From assembly GCA_024400875.1 (NCBI GenBank), contig JAKSMB010000006.1, positions 30,194-94,193 of the forward strand: 64,000 nt of DNA, in the 5' to 3' direction. The position numbers and the translations under genes are program-made. How positions within the stretch are numbered: the first letter of the stretch is position 1; every line of letters begins with the position of its first letter. The notes under the pieces were generated by a model. The model made no database searches and was not told the origin of the DNA. It saw nothing but the letters and a program-made list of their open reading frames with translations. The stretch comes from Bacteroidales bacterium (GTDB lineage: Bacteria > Bacteroidota > Bacteroidia > Bacteroidales > WCHB1-69). Of the stretch, positions 27,461-36,816 are shown in pieces.

Positions 27461-27683
27461 CTTTGTTCTTTTGCTTTGGGGTGAATCCTTTTATCATCAC
27501 ATAGAGGGCGATGCCTACACCAAGAAGAGAAAGTATTAGGGTGAACAGCGGGGAACACCCTAACCACTTATCTAATTTGATGCCACCAAAGACGCCCATG
27601 GCAATGATTACTGCCATCTCTATTCCGATGTTGGAATAGACTGCATAATCGTTCAGCGGCGATTTCTTAGGCTGAGGTTCCAT
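27453..27683 (-). CDS. atpZ: AtpZ/AtpI-family protein
   Basis: A 76-residue protein with two membrane helices separated by the typical GIKLDKWLGCSPLF turn, and the preceding YSNIGIEMAVIIAMGVFGG. AtpZ/AtpI helps assembly of the c-ring of the ATP synthase or carries ions to it. Its usual neighbours atpB-atpE-atpF are absent here. Overlaps the next gene by 8 bases. Confidence 0.8.
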   Translation of the reverse strand: MEPQPKKSPLNDYAVYSNIGIEMAVIIAMGVFGGIKLDKWLGCSPLFTLILSLLGVGIALYVMIKGFTPKQKNKDE

Positions 27684-27699
27684 AAGGGTGGAAGCTCAG

Positions 27700-28086
27700 T
27701 TATTTCTTTTCTTGAGGTTGTTGTGGTGCAGCAGTTGCACGTGTGTTGTGCATCTTGCAGTTACCTGAGAATTCAGCACCTGGCTCGATGGCGATCTTGC
27801 CGGTAGAAATGTTGCCGTGCAGATTTGCTGTGGCTTTCAAGTATACAAGTTCAGTAGCAGTCAAGGTCTCTGCCAAAACGGTACCTTCAATATCAATGTT
27901 TGAACAGGTGATGTTTCCTTCTACCTTACCGCTACGGCCGATGATGATCTTTGCTTTTGATGTTACGTTACCTTTTACTACGCCATCAATACGGCAATCA
28001 CCGCTTGTAAGAATGCTACCTTCAACTTGTGTGCCTTGCGCAATGATGTTAATAGTGCTTGTTTCTCTGTGGTCTGTTTCTTTCAT
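27700..28086 (-). CDS. bactofilin (polymer-forming cytoskeletal protein)
   Basis: A 128-residue bactofilin: a short N-terminal tail, then a beta-helix core (INIIAQGTQVEGSILTSGDCRIDGVVKGNV … GRSGKVEGNITCSNIDIEGTV) and a QPQEKK tail. Bactofilins polymerise without nucleotide and position wall enzymes or other membrane machines. ATG 28086 was chosen because it lies 7 bases past the porW stop and begins the usual MKETDHRE tail; a frame from 28137 overlaps porW. Confidence 0.88.
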   Translation of the reverse strand: MKETDHRETSTINIIAQGTQVEGSILTSGDCRIDGVVKGNVTSKAKIIIGRSGKVEGNITCSNIDIEGTVLAETLTATELVYLKATANLHGNISTGKIAIEPGAEFSGNCKMHNTRATAAPQQPQEKK

Positions 28087-28093
28087 ATTGTTG

Positions 28094-30781
28094 TTATTTT
28101 TTTTCCTTAAAGTAGTTGTTCTTCGAGAACTCATCATACATTGGTCGTCCCTCCTTGTTGTTGTAGAACGTGGTGTAGTTTGCTGCGGAGATAGGATATA
28201 CGATGATGTTCTTATTTGCTATATCAGATGCGAATTTCTCGTCATTTACTAATATTCTATAGTAGTCAACACACGTTTCTGCATTTTTGAACTTGGCAAT
28301 GGTAATCATTTGTTGATTTTTGTCAATGTAGAAACTATTGATGTTGAATTTCTGTAGACTGAAATAGGTCTGGTTGAATTGCGTCAGATTTTGTTTGACA
28401 GTCTGTACGGATTGTGAGCCCGTGTTTACCAGCAAGATGATATAATGCATATCATCCGCATTGTAAGTAAACGGAGAAAGGGTGTTCGTGACAGCAGGCT
28501 TAGCTGCAGTCTCGCTATTGGTGTTTGTAGTAGTACTTGCATCTGCTACCAATGCTGGAGCAAATGTGGAGAGGTAGATGCGAGCCAACTCTGCCACTTC
28601 TGTTTCTGGGAAGTTGGCAAGGATTCCCTTCAGTCCATTGATGAGCGTGTCTTGATTGTATACCTGGCCGGCAGCCACAGCTCTTAAGTAACTATATTTG
28701 GATTTCAGTGTTATGTCTGTACATTGCGGGATGGCCGCGTCAGCAGCAGTGACAACGGATCGCCATTGCTTGTTGTTGAAGTCGTTATAGGTTTGCTCGT
28801 ATCGGGCGGCTAAGGTCTGTTGCTGCTCAGCTAGCTTTTCGTAGTAATGCGGATCGTTGATCAGCTTCGCATAGTCGGTGTCAGGATACTTCGTGAGCAA
28901 GATGTTTTTGTATTTGTCAGATTTCGCAGGATCAAGGTCTTTGTTCAAAAGATAAAGCAGATAGGTGCAAGGCAGAGCGTATGCACAGTTTGGAAATCTG
29001 GTCAACAATGATTCGAATGAAGCACTGGCACGAGGATAGTCGTTCAGAAGATCACGGTAGATGTAACCGGTTTCATATAAATCGTTGGCGATGATCGTAT
29101 TGGAGGAGTCCATCGCTGCCTCTGTCAAAGGAAGATCCTGAAGATAGAATTGTGGTTTTTTAGGATCCGTTTCTCTCTTAGGAATAGGATTTCCATCCTC
29201 ATCATATTCTACACTATCTTTAGCTAAGCTCGGGTCGTTGAGCAACGCCATATCGTCGAAGGAGATCTGCTGTTTGTTGCTGATGAACCAGTTGTCTTCC
29301 AGTTTACGATTACCCCAGCGACGGTAGAAGTCTTGTTGACCAGCAGTAACCAACGATTGATTGTAGAAATACCATTTGCCGTTGGAGGTGTTTGTGTTGA
29401 TGTTGGTGTATGAGGAGGCATTTTGCAATGCTAACATACGTTCGGCCTCCTCGGCAGCTGCTTTGCGTTCAGCTTCCGTGTAATCGGCAATCATCTTTTG
29501 CACCCAAGCATTGCGCTGACTTTCCGTCATTTTGGCAATGCGCTGCAAGCTGTCTTGCAAATCTATCTCATCAAGTTTGTCTACCAGGTCTTTTAAGACG
29601 TTGGATTTCTTGATGATCTGGTCGTAGTGCGGATAGTTCTTAGGGATGCTCAGGATGGCTGTGTCGTAGTAGGCCTGCGCCGTACGGTATTCGTTTTCTT
29701 CAAAGTAGATGTCGGCCAACGTGATGCTGGAGAATGTACGTTGATAATCGTTTGTGGTGGAGGAAGATACCGACTTGGCAAGATATTGCTTGCGCAAGGT
29801 GTCGTCTTCGTCAATGCGTGCAATCTCAGAGCAAGCATAATAAATCTGATCCTTGAAGTTTTCGTTCTTGGTTTCTGCTAACATCTTCTTGAATTGACGC
29901 ATAATGGCATTCCTGGGCGATTCGGTACCGTCATAGTTTCTGGCCATGTGCATCTGTGCGCAGAACACCATATCATAAATGGAGGATTTCTTGATGACTT
30001 GTTTGAAATGTTTTTGAGCTTCCTCTTGTTGACCCAATTGCTCATTCAACTCACCTACGATGAGGTGCATACGGGAAGCGAACTCTTTCTTGGGACGTGC
30101 AGCAATGGAGTTGTTTAGGAAGTCAATGGCTTCGTGTACGTCGCCGTCGGGCGCGGTAAGATGATATTCGGCTTTGGCTGCGTTGAAAAGAACGTTGAAC
30201 TTCTTGTTCTTCTTGCTGGTGGCCAGATAGTGAAGATTTTCCAACTGCTCGTCGGCAGACGCATAATATTGCTGACGTAAGGAGGCGCGAGCTTGCAGAA
30301 TGGCGGCCTCGTTGTAGGTGTTTGACTTCGGATAATTGTGCAATATGTAACTGCAAACACGCTGAGCCCCAACGTAATCCTGCTTGTAGAAATAGGATTT
30401 TGCCATCAGCAAGTAAGCATCGTCGATGGTCTTTACATACTCTTTGCCACGAATGAGCATCGAATGTTTGAAGATGGCCTTCGAAGACTTCTCAATGGTG
30501 CGGTCTAAGTATGGAAGTGCACCACTGATCTCGGTCTTGTCCGGATAGTTGTATACCGGCAAAGTCACGGTATAGTTGTCCTTCGACAACTTAGCCATTT
30601 CGATTTCAGCATTCTTCATGGCCTGTTGGCCGTTCCATAATACGTTGAACTTACAGGTGGTGTTGTGGTATGCCCTGTTCGGAAAGGTGTTTTTGGATGT
30701 GGAACACCCCGTCACACCCGCTAAGATGATACATAGCAGGAGATAGATGACAGTAGCATATTTAATCTTCGAATATCTCAA
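28094..30781 (-). CDS. porW: T9SS lipoprotein PorW/SprE (TPR)
   Basis: An 895-residue lipoprotein (lipobox with Cys 26 in GVTGCSTS). The family N-terminus NRAYHNTTCKFNVLWNGQQAMK follows. Tetratricopeptide repeats make up most of residues 110-420 and again in the 560-760 region. In P. gingivalis and Flavobacterium, PorW/SprE links the periplasmic T9SS ring to outer-membrane parts and is needed for secretion and gliding. It lies second in the ribE operon, which places one more T9SS gene apart from porUV and porPK. Confidence 0.85.
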   Translation of the reverse strand: MRYSKIKYATVIYLLLCIILAGVTGCSTSKNTFPNRAYHNTTCKFNVLWNGQQAMKNAEIEMAKLSKDNYTVTLPVYNYPDKTEISGALPYLDRTIEKSSKAIFKHSMLIRGKEYVKTIDDAYLLMAKSYFYKQDYVGAQRVCSYILHNYPKSNTYNEAAILQARASLRQQYYASADEQLENLHYLATSKKNKKFNVLFNAAKAEYHLTAPDGDVHEAIDFLNNSIAARPKKEFASRMHLIVGELNEQLGQQEEAQKHFKQVIKKSSIYDMVFCAQMHMARNYDGTESPRNAIMRQFKKMLAETKNENFKDQIYYACSEIARIDEDDTLRKQYLAKSVSSSTTNDYQRTFSSITLADIYFEENEYRTAQAYYDTAILSIPKNYPHYDQIIKKSNVLKDLVDKLDEIDLQDSLQRIAKMTESQRNAWVQKMIADYTEAERKAAAEEAERMLALQNASSYTNINTNTSNGKWYFYNQSLVTAGQQDFYRRWGNRKLEDNWFISNKQQISFDDMALLNDPSLAKDSVEYDEDGNPIPKRETDPKKPQFYLQDLPLTEAAMDSSNTIIANDLYETGYIYRDLLNDYPRASASFESLLTRFPNCAYALPCTYLLYLLNKDLDPAKSDKYKNILLTKYPDTDYAKLINDPHYYEKLAEQQQTLAARYEQTYNDFNNKQWRSVVTAADAAIPQCTDITLKSKYSYLRAVAAGQVYNQDTLINGLKGILANFPETEVAELARIYLSTFAPALVADASTTTNTNSETAAKPAVTNTLSPFTYNADDMHYIILLVNTGSQSVQTVKQNLTQFNQTYFSLQKFNINSFYIDKNQQMITIAKFKNAETCVDYYRILVNDEKFASDIANKNIIVYPISAANYTTFYNNKEGRPMYDEFSKNNYFKEKK

Positions 30782-30835
30782 ATTAATGGTTTTATAGGTT
30801 CCAGACTAAAGTGGAATAACGCAGGATATTGAATT

Positions 30836-31447
30836 TTATTTTTGTTGCTGCTTAAAATATTCCTCAATCAAATGTTGCACGTATTTTCCGAAAACGTCAA
30901 ACTCGATGTTGACAACGGTGCCCGGCTTGAAGTTGTGGAAGTTGGTGTATTGATAAGTGTAAGGAATGATGGCAACAGAAAACTCACCACGCTTGGAGTC
31001 TACAACGGTAAGACTGACACCATTGACGGAGATTGAACCCTTTGGAACGGTGAAGTTGTTCTTCTCTGGATCGTAGGTGAAATAAAAACGCCAACTGCCA
31101 TTTTCGTCTACAACCTTTTGACAGGTCGCCGTCTGGTCAACGTGACCTTGTACGATGTGACCGTCGAAACGACCATCCATTTTCATACTTCTCTCAAGGT
31201 TTACTTCGTCACCAACTTTCCAAGAACCAAGACTTGTTTTCAACATGGTCTCTTCCATTGCGGTGACTACGTATTGTTGACGTTCTTTGTCCAATTTTAC
31301 GATGGTCAAACAACAACCATCGTGCGCGATGCTCTGATCAATGGTCAGCTCGTCCGCAAAGTCAATTTGTAATGTAAAATGATAGTTTGTTCTATCTTTT
31401 TCTATATTAACAATTTTGCCCGTTTTTTCAATAATTCCAGTAAACAT
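30836..31447 (-). CDS. ribE: riboflavin synthase, alpha subunit
   Basis: Joins two lumazine molecules to give riboflavin. The 203-residue protein has the fixed start MFTGIIEKTGKI and two homologous barrel domains, the first with SIAHDGCCLTI and the second with GSISVNGVSLTV. Own promoter 24 bases upstream. No FMN riboswitch is seen in the short leader. First gene of a probable seven-gene operon running to the FAD dehydrogenase. The partner ribH lies at 50 kb. Confidence 0.95.
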   Translation of the reverse strand: MFTGIIEKTGKIVNIEKDRTNYHFTLQIDFADELTIDQSIAHDGCCLTIVKLDKERQQYVVTAMEETMLKTSLGSWKVGDEVNLERSMKMDGRFDGHIVQGHVDQTATCQKVVDENGSWRFYFTYDPEKNNFTVPKGSISVNGVSLTVVDSKRGEFSVAIIPYTYQYTNFHNFKPGTVVNIEFDVFGKYVQHLIEEYFKQQQK

Positions 31448-31470
31448 AATTATCCTATTTTTTAAACGCG

Positions 31471-31478
31471 CAAAGTTA
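31471..31478 (-). promoter_or_regulatory. -7 promoter element TAACTTTG for ribE
   Basis: Fits TAnnTTTG, preceded by a T-run and followed by CGCG; 24 bases upstream of the ribE ATG. Confidence 0.65.
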
Positions 31479-31585
31479 CAAAAAAAGTCGATATCCCCGA
31501 AAGAGAAATTTCAGGCATATCAAAGTGGAGAAGAAGTGTGGATTTGGGCCTGTTGCCGATGGCAAAAAGTCCTTTGATGGATGGT

Positions 31586-32362
31586 CTAATATACGTCTGT
31601 TTGAATTCCGAGAGCGCGAACTGGAGCTGCAATTTCCTCTAACTTTTCTTTGTCAAATTTATGAAGTTGCATAGCGGGCGTTTCTCGATCTAAAGAGTAT
31701 ATCATCAGACGCTTAGGTCTTATGATTTTTACAAACTCAAGCCAACGTTCGTAGGACTCTCCAACGCTATTGTCAAAGGCCACACCATCTTGCTCGCCGC
31801 TGAGAAACATTGTTTGCAATATGAGATTGCCATTGAAACTGCGCAGTTGTTCTACAACTGCGTCAATATGGACGGGAATGGTAGGCGCATTGACGATGTT
31901 GAGCATCTCCTGCGTGCCTGCATCCAGCTTCAGAATGGGATTTTCAATACGCTTAAGGGCTTCGCAGATCTCCGGACGCATCAGCTGAGTGGCATTGGAT
32001 AAACAGCTGATAACCGCTTGAGGATAATATTTGTCACGCAATGGGATCAATCGATCGATGATCTGGTCGAAAGCAGGGTGCAAGGTGGGTTCGCCATTAC
32101 CGGAAAAGGTGATGCTGTCAACAGGTGTGTTGGCTTCAATACAACTCTTCAGCTTGTGCTCAATGGCTTGCATTACAGTATCTACACTGTAATATTCACG
32201 TGCGGTCAGACTTTTTTCCAATGTCCATCCGCATTCGCAGTAAAGACAATTGAAGGAGCAGATCTTAACGTCTGTAGGCAAAAGGTTGATGCCTAACGAA
32301 CTGCCGAGACGTCTGCTGTGGATAGGTCCGAAGGCGATGGATTCCCAAAGAAAAGTGGACAT
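31586..32362 (-). CDS. radical SAM protein
   Basis: A 258-residue radical SAM enzyme. Cysteines 35, 39 and 42 in KICSFNCLYCECG form the cluster motif, and ITFSGNGEPTLHP lies near residue 88 (SAM-binding GNGEPTL). The pattern resembles the COG0731 group (relatives of wyosine synthases), but no substrate can be assigned. Follows the dCMP deaminase gene after 9 bases. Confidence 0.85.
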   Translation of the reverse strand: MSTFLWESIAFGPIHSRRLGSSLGINLLPTDVKICSFNCLYCECGWTLEKSLTAREYYSVDTVMQAIEHKLKSCIEANTPVDSITFSGNGEPTLHPAFDQIIDRLIPLRDKYYPQAVISCLSNATQLMRPEICEALKRIENPILKLDAGTQEMLNIVNAPTIPVHIDAVVEQLRSFNGNLILQTMFLSGEQDGVAFDNSVGESYERWLEFVKIIRPKRLMIYSLDRETPAMQLHKFDKEKLEEIAAPVRALGIQTDVY

Positions 32363-32371
32363 AGAGGTGTG

Positions 32372-32863
32372 TTATTGGTTTTTGTATTTGACTACTTCTG
32401 TGGAGAAAAATTCGAGCTTTACGCCTGCTGCTGCAAACATCTCTTCGGATTCCGCACCAGCGTGGTACTTGTTGGCGCAAACAACACGGGTGATGCCGCA
32501 GTTGATGATCAGCATAGCGCAGACACGACAAGGGGTCATTCTGCAATATAGGGTTGCGCCGTTGAGGGAAATGCCTAACTTGGCAGCTTGACAGATGGCA
32601 TTCTGCTCGGCGTGAACAGTACGTACACAATGCTGTGTGGTAGAGCCGTCTTCGTGGATGGTTTGCTTCAACTGATGGCCAACTTCATCGCAATGCGGTA
32701 ATCCTTTCGGAGAGCCAACGTATCCAGTGACTAATATCTGTCGATCGCGCACGATGACGCAGCCACTACGACCACGATCACAAGTGGCTCGCTTGCTGAC
32801 AGTTTCGGCTATTTCCATAAAATATTCATCCCAGGAAGGACGGATGTGAGTCGTGTTTTCCAT
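32372..32863 (-). CDS. deoxycytidylate deaminase
   Basis: Converts dCMP to dUMP for dTMP synthesis. At 163 residues it has the zinc site HAEQNAI with PCRVCAMLI downstream and a CDRG… region at the N-terminus. The ComEB/dCMP deaminase family fit is good. ATG 32863 was chosen over 32887 because it follows the promoter closely and starts the usual MENTTHIRPSWDEYF. First of two genes with the radical SAM gene. Confidence 0.9.
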   Translation of the reverse strand: MENTTHIRPSWDEYFMEIAETVSKRATCDRGRSGCVIVRDRQILVTGYVGSPKGLPHCDEVGHQLKQTIHEDGSTTQHCVRTVHAEQNAICQAAKLGISLNGATLYCRMTPCRVCAMLIINCGITRVVCANKYHAGAESEEMFAAAGVKLEFFSTEVVKYKNQ

Positions 32864-32884
32864 AACGTGTCTTGTTTGAGGCTG

Positions 32885-32892
32885 CAAAAATA
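32885..32892 (-). promoter_or_regulatory. -7 promoter element TATTTTTG for the dCMP deaminase operon
   Basis: Fits TAnnTTTG; 22 bases before ATG 32863. Back to back with the M23 promoter, with only 19 bases between the two -7 elements, centred on AAAAAGCTTTTT. Confidence 0.7.
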
Positions 32893-32911
32893 CACAAAAA
32901 GCTTTTTTTTG

Positions 32912-32919
32912 TACTTTTG
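32912..32919 (+). promoter_or_regulatory. -7 promoter element TACTTTTG for the M23-phoH-lpxK operon
   Basis: Fits TAnnTTTG, followed by CCGCC; 23 bases before the ATG at 32943. Confidence 0.7.
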
Positions 32920-32942
32920 CCGCCGTTACGAAATTTGCGTCA

Positions 32943-33869
32943 ATGGATAGATTTCAGAAAGTTAAGAAATTGTGGAATATCATCAAACGGGAGTGGAAGA
33001 CCCGTTATAGATTGGTGTTTTCAAATGAGGATACCCTTGAGCAAAGTTTTGTAATACACAGCATTACCATAAAAAAGATGGCGGTATTCGCTGTTATTGG
33101 TGCGGTGGTGATCATCACACTGACATCACTATTGATTGCATTTACCCAACTGCGTCTTTATATCCCTGGCTATACATCTCAAAAAGATTATAAGGTGTAT
33201 AAACAAACGGCTGCCAGAGTTGACTCGCTTGAACATTTGGTGGAGGTGAATCAACAATATATCGATAATTTCATTGCGATGATGAATGATGAGGTGCCAG
33301 CTGCCGGTGAGGATGACGATGAAGTAGGTGCTGATGCTGAATCAATGCCCAATACGCATATGACGATTCGCGACAAGAAGCGCATGGCAGACGCAGAGGA
33401 TATTGAAGAAGAGGCCGAAATGATCTTGGGTCGCATCAGCGACGACAATAATGAGAATGGTAGCGTTCCGGGTATCGAACAAGCCAAAATCTCTAAACTG
33501 AATATTACTCCTCCGGCCATTGGTGCCGTTGTGAAGGTGTTTGATGCTTCCAAGAATCACTATGGCGTGGATGTCGCTGCTCAGAAAAATACGGTGGTGT
33601 CTTGTATCGCCGATGGTATGGTGATATCTGCTGGATACAGCGCTACAGATGGCTATGTTATTATTGTGCAACATCCTGGAAACCTGATTTCTATATATAA
33701 ACGATGTGCAACGCTCTTGAAACAGACGGGTGCACGCGTGCGTGCCGGAGATGCCATCGCCTCTATGGGCAATAGCGGAAACAGCGAAGGCAAAACCGTT
33801 CATCTCCATTTTGAACTGTGGTACAATGGATTCCCGATTAATCCGTTGAACTATCTTGTTATTGAATAA
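32943..33869 (+). CDS. M23 family metallopeptidase (LytM, intact site)
   Basis: A 308-residue inner-membrane protein: about 45 cytosolic residues, one transmembrane helix (about residues 42-66), a coiled, acidic stretch (about 105-160) and a C-terminal LytM domain. Both zinc motifs are intact (HYGVD and HLHFELW), in contrast to the EnvC-like protein. It probably cuts peptidoglycan cross-links or wall peptides in the periplasm. First gene of M23-phoH-lpxK-PNP. Confidence 0.9.
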   Translation: MDRFQKVKKLWNIIKREWKTRYRLVFSNEDTLEQSFVIHSITIKKMAVFAVIGAVVIITLTSLLIAFTQLRLYIPGYTSQKDYKVYKQTAARVDSLEHLVEVNQQYIDNFIAMMNDEVPAAGEDDDEVGADAESMPNTHMTIRDKKRMADAEDIEEEAEMILGRISDDNNENGSVPGIEQAKISKLNITPPAIGAVVKVFDASKNHYGVDVAAQKNTVVSCIADGMVISAGYSATDGYVIIVQHPGNLISIYKRCATLLKQTGARVRAGDAIASMGNSGNSEGKTVHLHFELWYNGFPINPLNYLVIE

Positions 33870-33872
33870 ATT

Positions 33873-34919
33873 ATGGAAAAAATCATCACTATCGATCCTG
33901 CAGCCGTCGTTGGCTTGTATGGAAGACAAAATACAAACATCGATTTACTTACCCATATCTTCCCTAAGTTGAAAATCATTGCACGCGGCAATGATATCAA
34001 AGTTAGTGGCGAGGATAGCGAAGTGTTGAACTTCGAAGATCGCATCGGACTGCTGCTGCAACATCTGGAGGAATTCGGCAAGCTTACGGAAACGGATATC
34101 CTGAATATTACGGCAATGGAAGACGATAGCTTTTATCGCAAAGGCGGTGATGAAAATGGAATTATCGTTCACGGTCGTGAAGGTAAGGCCATAAAAGCTA
34201 TCACCCCCAATCAAAAAAGATTGGTGAAAAGCGCCGACAAGAATGATATGGTCTTCGTGGTTGGTCCTGCTGGTACGGGTAAAACCTATACGGCTGTTGC
34301 ATTGGCTGTTAGAGCATTGAAGAATAAACAAATCAAACGTATTATCTTGACTCGACCAGCTGTTGAAGCAGGAGAAAATCTGGGCTTCCTGCCAGGCGAC
34401 CTGCGTGACAAACTCGATCCATACTTGCAACCGCTCTATGACGCACTTTGGGATATGATGCCGATGCAAAAGTTGATGTCATATATGGAAGATAAGGTGA
34501 TTGAAATCGCTCCGTTGGCATTTATGCGCGGTCGAACCCTTGACAATGCGTACGTGATTCTCGATGAGGCACAAAATGCTACCACTGCTCAACTTAAGAT
34601 GTTCCTTACACGTATGGGTAAGAATGCAAAGTTCTTCATTACAGGTGATATAACACAGATAGATCTTCCTAAAAATCAGCAGTCTGGCTTGATACAAGCT
34701 GACAGGATCCTGAGCAAGATCCCAGGTATCGATTTTATTTATATGGATACGAAGGATGTGGTTCGTCACCACTTGGTTACAAAAATTATCAACAGCTATG
34801 AGGCGTTTGAAAATGAACAAGCGAAGTTGGCTGAAGAACGCAAGGCAAAACGTTTGGCAGAGAAGTTTGGTGAACCTGCAAAAGTTGAATCTGATATAGT
34901 AAAGGACAACAATGAGTAA
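33873..34919 (+). CDS. PhoH-family ATPase
   Basis: A 348-residue PhoH-like protein. The Walker A loop GPAGTGKT lies near residues 130-137, LTRPAVEAGENLGFLPGDL after it, and the Walker B-like ILDEAQNAT near 230. PhoH-like proteins are tied to RNA metabolism and starvation. Starts 3 bases after the M23 stop and overlaps lpxK by 8 bases. Confidence 0.92.
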   Translation: MEKIITIDPAAVVGLYGRQNTNIDLLTHIFPKLKIIARGNDIKVSGEDSEVLNFEDRIGLLLQHLEEFGKLTETDILNITAMEDDSFYRKGGDENGIIVHGREGKAIKAITPNQKRLVKSADKNDMVFVVGPAGTGKTYTAVALAVRALKNKQIKRIILTRPAVEAGENLGFLPGDLRDKLDPYLQPLYDALWDMMPMQKLMSYMEDKVIEIAPLAFMRGRTLDNAYVILDEAQNATTAQLKMFLTRMGKNAKFFITGDITQIDLPKNQQSGLIQADRILSKIPGIDFIYMDTKDVVRHHLVTKIINSYEAFENEQAKLAEERKAKRLAEKFGEPAKVESDIVKDNNE

Positions 34920-35997
34920 ACTCTTGCCCTTCGTACGACGATCGCTGATTCCTTTTGGTTGGCTATTCGGCCAGGTGGCTCGTGTGCGTAGATGGCTCTA
35001 TGCCCAGCATATCCTCAAGTCATCTCATACGGATATCCCTGTTATCTGTGTGGGAAATCTTGCGGTAGGAGGTACGGGTAAGACACCCCACGTGACCTAT
35101 TTGTCAGAGATGCTTTCCGAACAATGCAATGTGGCAATGTTGAGTCGCGGATATGGAAGAAAAACAAAAGGGTATATATTGGCTAATGAAAAAGCTCCGG
35201 AACAACTGACCGCCGAGTTGATAGGCGATGAACCGCTGCTGATGCACCTTCGCTTTCCGGAACTGCCTTTGGCTGTGGACGGTGATCGATATGAGGGTAT
35301 ATGCAATTTGCGGAATTATGCCCCCAAAACAGATGTGGTCTTGATGGATGATGCTTTCCAACATCTGAACTTTACCCCCTCCTTTCGAATTATCCTGACG
35401 GAGTATGAACGACCTTACTTCCGAGATTATCCTATGCCGGCAGGACGCCTGCGTGAGTTTCCCGAAGCCGTGTCTATCGCAGATGTGGTTATCGTTACAA
35501 AGACCAATGTGCCTCTTGAGAATATTGATAAAGAACAATGGAGAAAGGATCTTCGATTGAAATCACATCAACCATTGTTCTTCACACACTACACGTATAT
35601 CGATCCTATACCGGTAACTAAGAAGGCGCAAAACATAACTTTGAATGACGATACTGAGGTGGTGGCCCTAACGGGTATTGCGCAACCTCAACCATTCTTG
35701 GAACGTATTTTGTTGCATCATCCTATTTATCATCATATTAAATATCAGGATCATCATAATTATACAGAAGTCGAAATACAACAAATGTATAAAAGGTTCT
35801 TCGCTGATAATCCAGAGAATAGGGTGATTCTGACAACTGAAAAAGATTGGATGAGACTGCAAACGGAGTCTGTGAAAAAAGCAGTATCTTTGCTCCCCAT
35901 TTTCGTCGTCCCTGTCGAGGTGGAATTTTTATTTGATGCTGAAAAAGATAATTTCAAAAAAATTATAGAAGACCATGTTAGAAGAAAAGAGAAATAA
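34912..35997 (+). CDS. lpxK: tetraacyldisaccharide 4'-kinase
   Basis: Sixth step of lipid A synthesis, at the inner membrane. The 361-residue protein has the P-loop GGTGKTP (residues 53-59) and the family VVLMDDAFQH block. An N-terminal hydrophobic segment and basic VRRWLYAQHIL precede it. Translation looks coupled both to phoH (8-base overlap) and to the nucleoside phosphorylase gene (23-base overlap). Confidence 0.93.
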   Translation: MSKLLPFVRRSLIPFGWLFGQVARVRRWLYAQHILKSSHTDIPVICVGNLAVGGTGKTPHVTYLSEMLSEQCNVAMLSRGYGRKTKGYILANEKAPEQLTAELIGDEPLLMHLRFPELPLAVDGDRYEGICNLRNYAPKTDVVLMDDAFQHLNFTPSFRIILTEYERPYFRDYPMPAGRLREFPEAVSIADVVIVTKTNVPLENIDKEQWRKDLRLKSHQPLFFTHYTYIDPIPVTKKAQNITLNDDTEVVALTGIAQPQPFLERILLHHPIYHHIKYQDHHNYTEVEIQQMYKRFFADNPENRVILTTEKDWMRLQTESVKKAVSLLPIFVVPVEVEFLFDAEKDNFKKIIEDHVRRKEK

Positions 35998-36799
35998 AGT
36001 AGCTGAAACTGTTCAATATCTAAAGAGTAGAATGACCATCCATCCAGAAGTTGCCATCGTTTTGGGCTCTGGATTGGGCGGCTTAACCAAAGATATTCAG
36101 ATTTTGGATGAGATACCGTATGCTGACATCCCTAATTTTCCAGTGTCTACAGTTCCTGGACATAAGGGAACTCTGATCTTCGGCAAGCTTAACAATGTTG
36201 AGGTTGTGGTACTTAATGGTCGTTTCCACTATTATGAGGGATATCCGATGGATGTGGTAACTTATCCACAACAGGTTTTTGCTGGACTTGGAATTAAGAA
36301 ATTGGTGCTTTCCAATGCGGCAGGAGGTATGAATCCCACTTTTAAGGTAGGCGATATTATGATTATTCGTGACCATATTAACTTCTTTGGTACGAATCCG
36401 TTGATTGGTCCTAATGACGATACATTGGGCCCAAGGTTCCCCAATATGAGCGAGGTCTATTCCCATAGGCTTATTCGCTTGGCTCACGAAAAAGCCAAAG
36501 CCAATAACATCTATGTTCAAGAAGGTGTGTATATGGGAGTTACAGGTCCTTGTTTTGAAACACCTGCCGAATATAGGGCGTATTACATCCTTGGCGCTGA
36601 TGCCGTAGGAATGTCCACGGTACCAGAAGCTATAATCGCTCACTATAGAGGTATGGAGATATTTGCTTTTTCTGTGATTACCGACTTGGGTGTGGTTGGC
36701 CAGGTGATGGAGGCTACGCACGAGGAAGTTCTTGCAGCCGCCAGCACTGCCGAACCTAATATGGTGAAGCTTATCAAGGAGATGCTTCCGGAAATGTAA
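35975..36799 (+). CDS. purine-nucleoside phosphorylase
   Basis: Cleaves purine nucleosides with phosphate. The 274-residue protein matches the trimeric PNP family: IVLGSGLGGL, GRFHYYEGY, LVLSNAAGGMNPTFKVGDIM, the loop GPCFETPAEYRA and GMSTVPEAIIA. ATG 35975 overlaps lpxK by 23 bases. It ends 17 bases from the convergent Rieske-like gene, with no clear terminator. Confidence 0.94.
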   Translation: MLEEKRNKVAETVQYLKSRMTIHPEVAIVLGSGLGGLTKDIQILDEIPYADIPNFPVSTVPGHKGTLIFGKLNNVEVVVLNGRFHYYEGYPMDVVTYPQQVFAGLGIKKLVLSNAAGGMNPTFKVGDIMIIRDHINFFGTNPLIGPNDDTLGPRFPNMSEVYSHRLIRLAHEKAKANNIYVQEGVYMGVTGPCFETPAEYRAYYILGADAVGMSTVPEAIIAHYRGMEIFAFSVITDLGVVGQVMEATHEEVLAAASTAEPNMVKLIKEMLPEM

Positions 36800-36816
36800 T
36801 CCCCTCTTTCGTTTTT

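Noticed and set aside
30836-31478. FMN riboswitch ahead of ribE
   Set aside because: Only about 24 bases separate the promoter from the ATG, too short for the aptamer.
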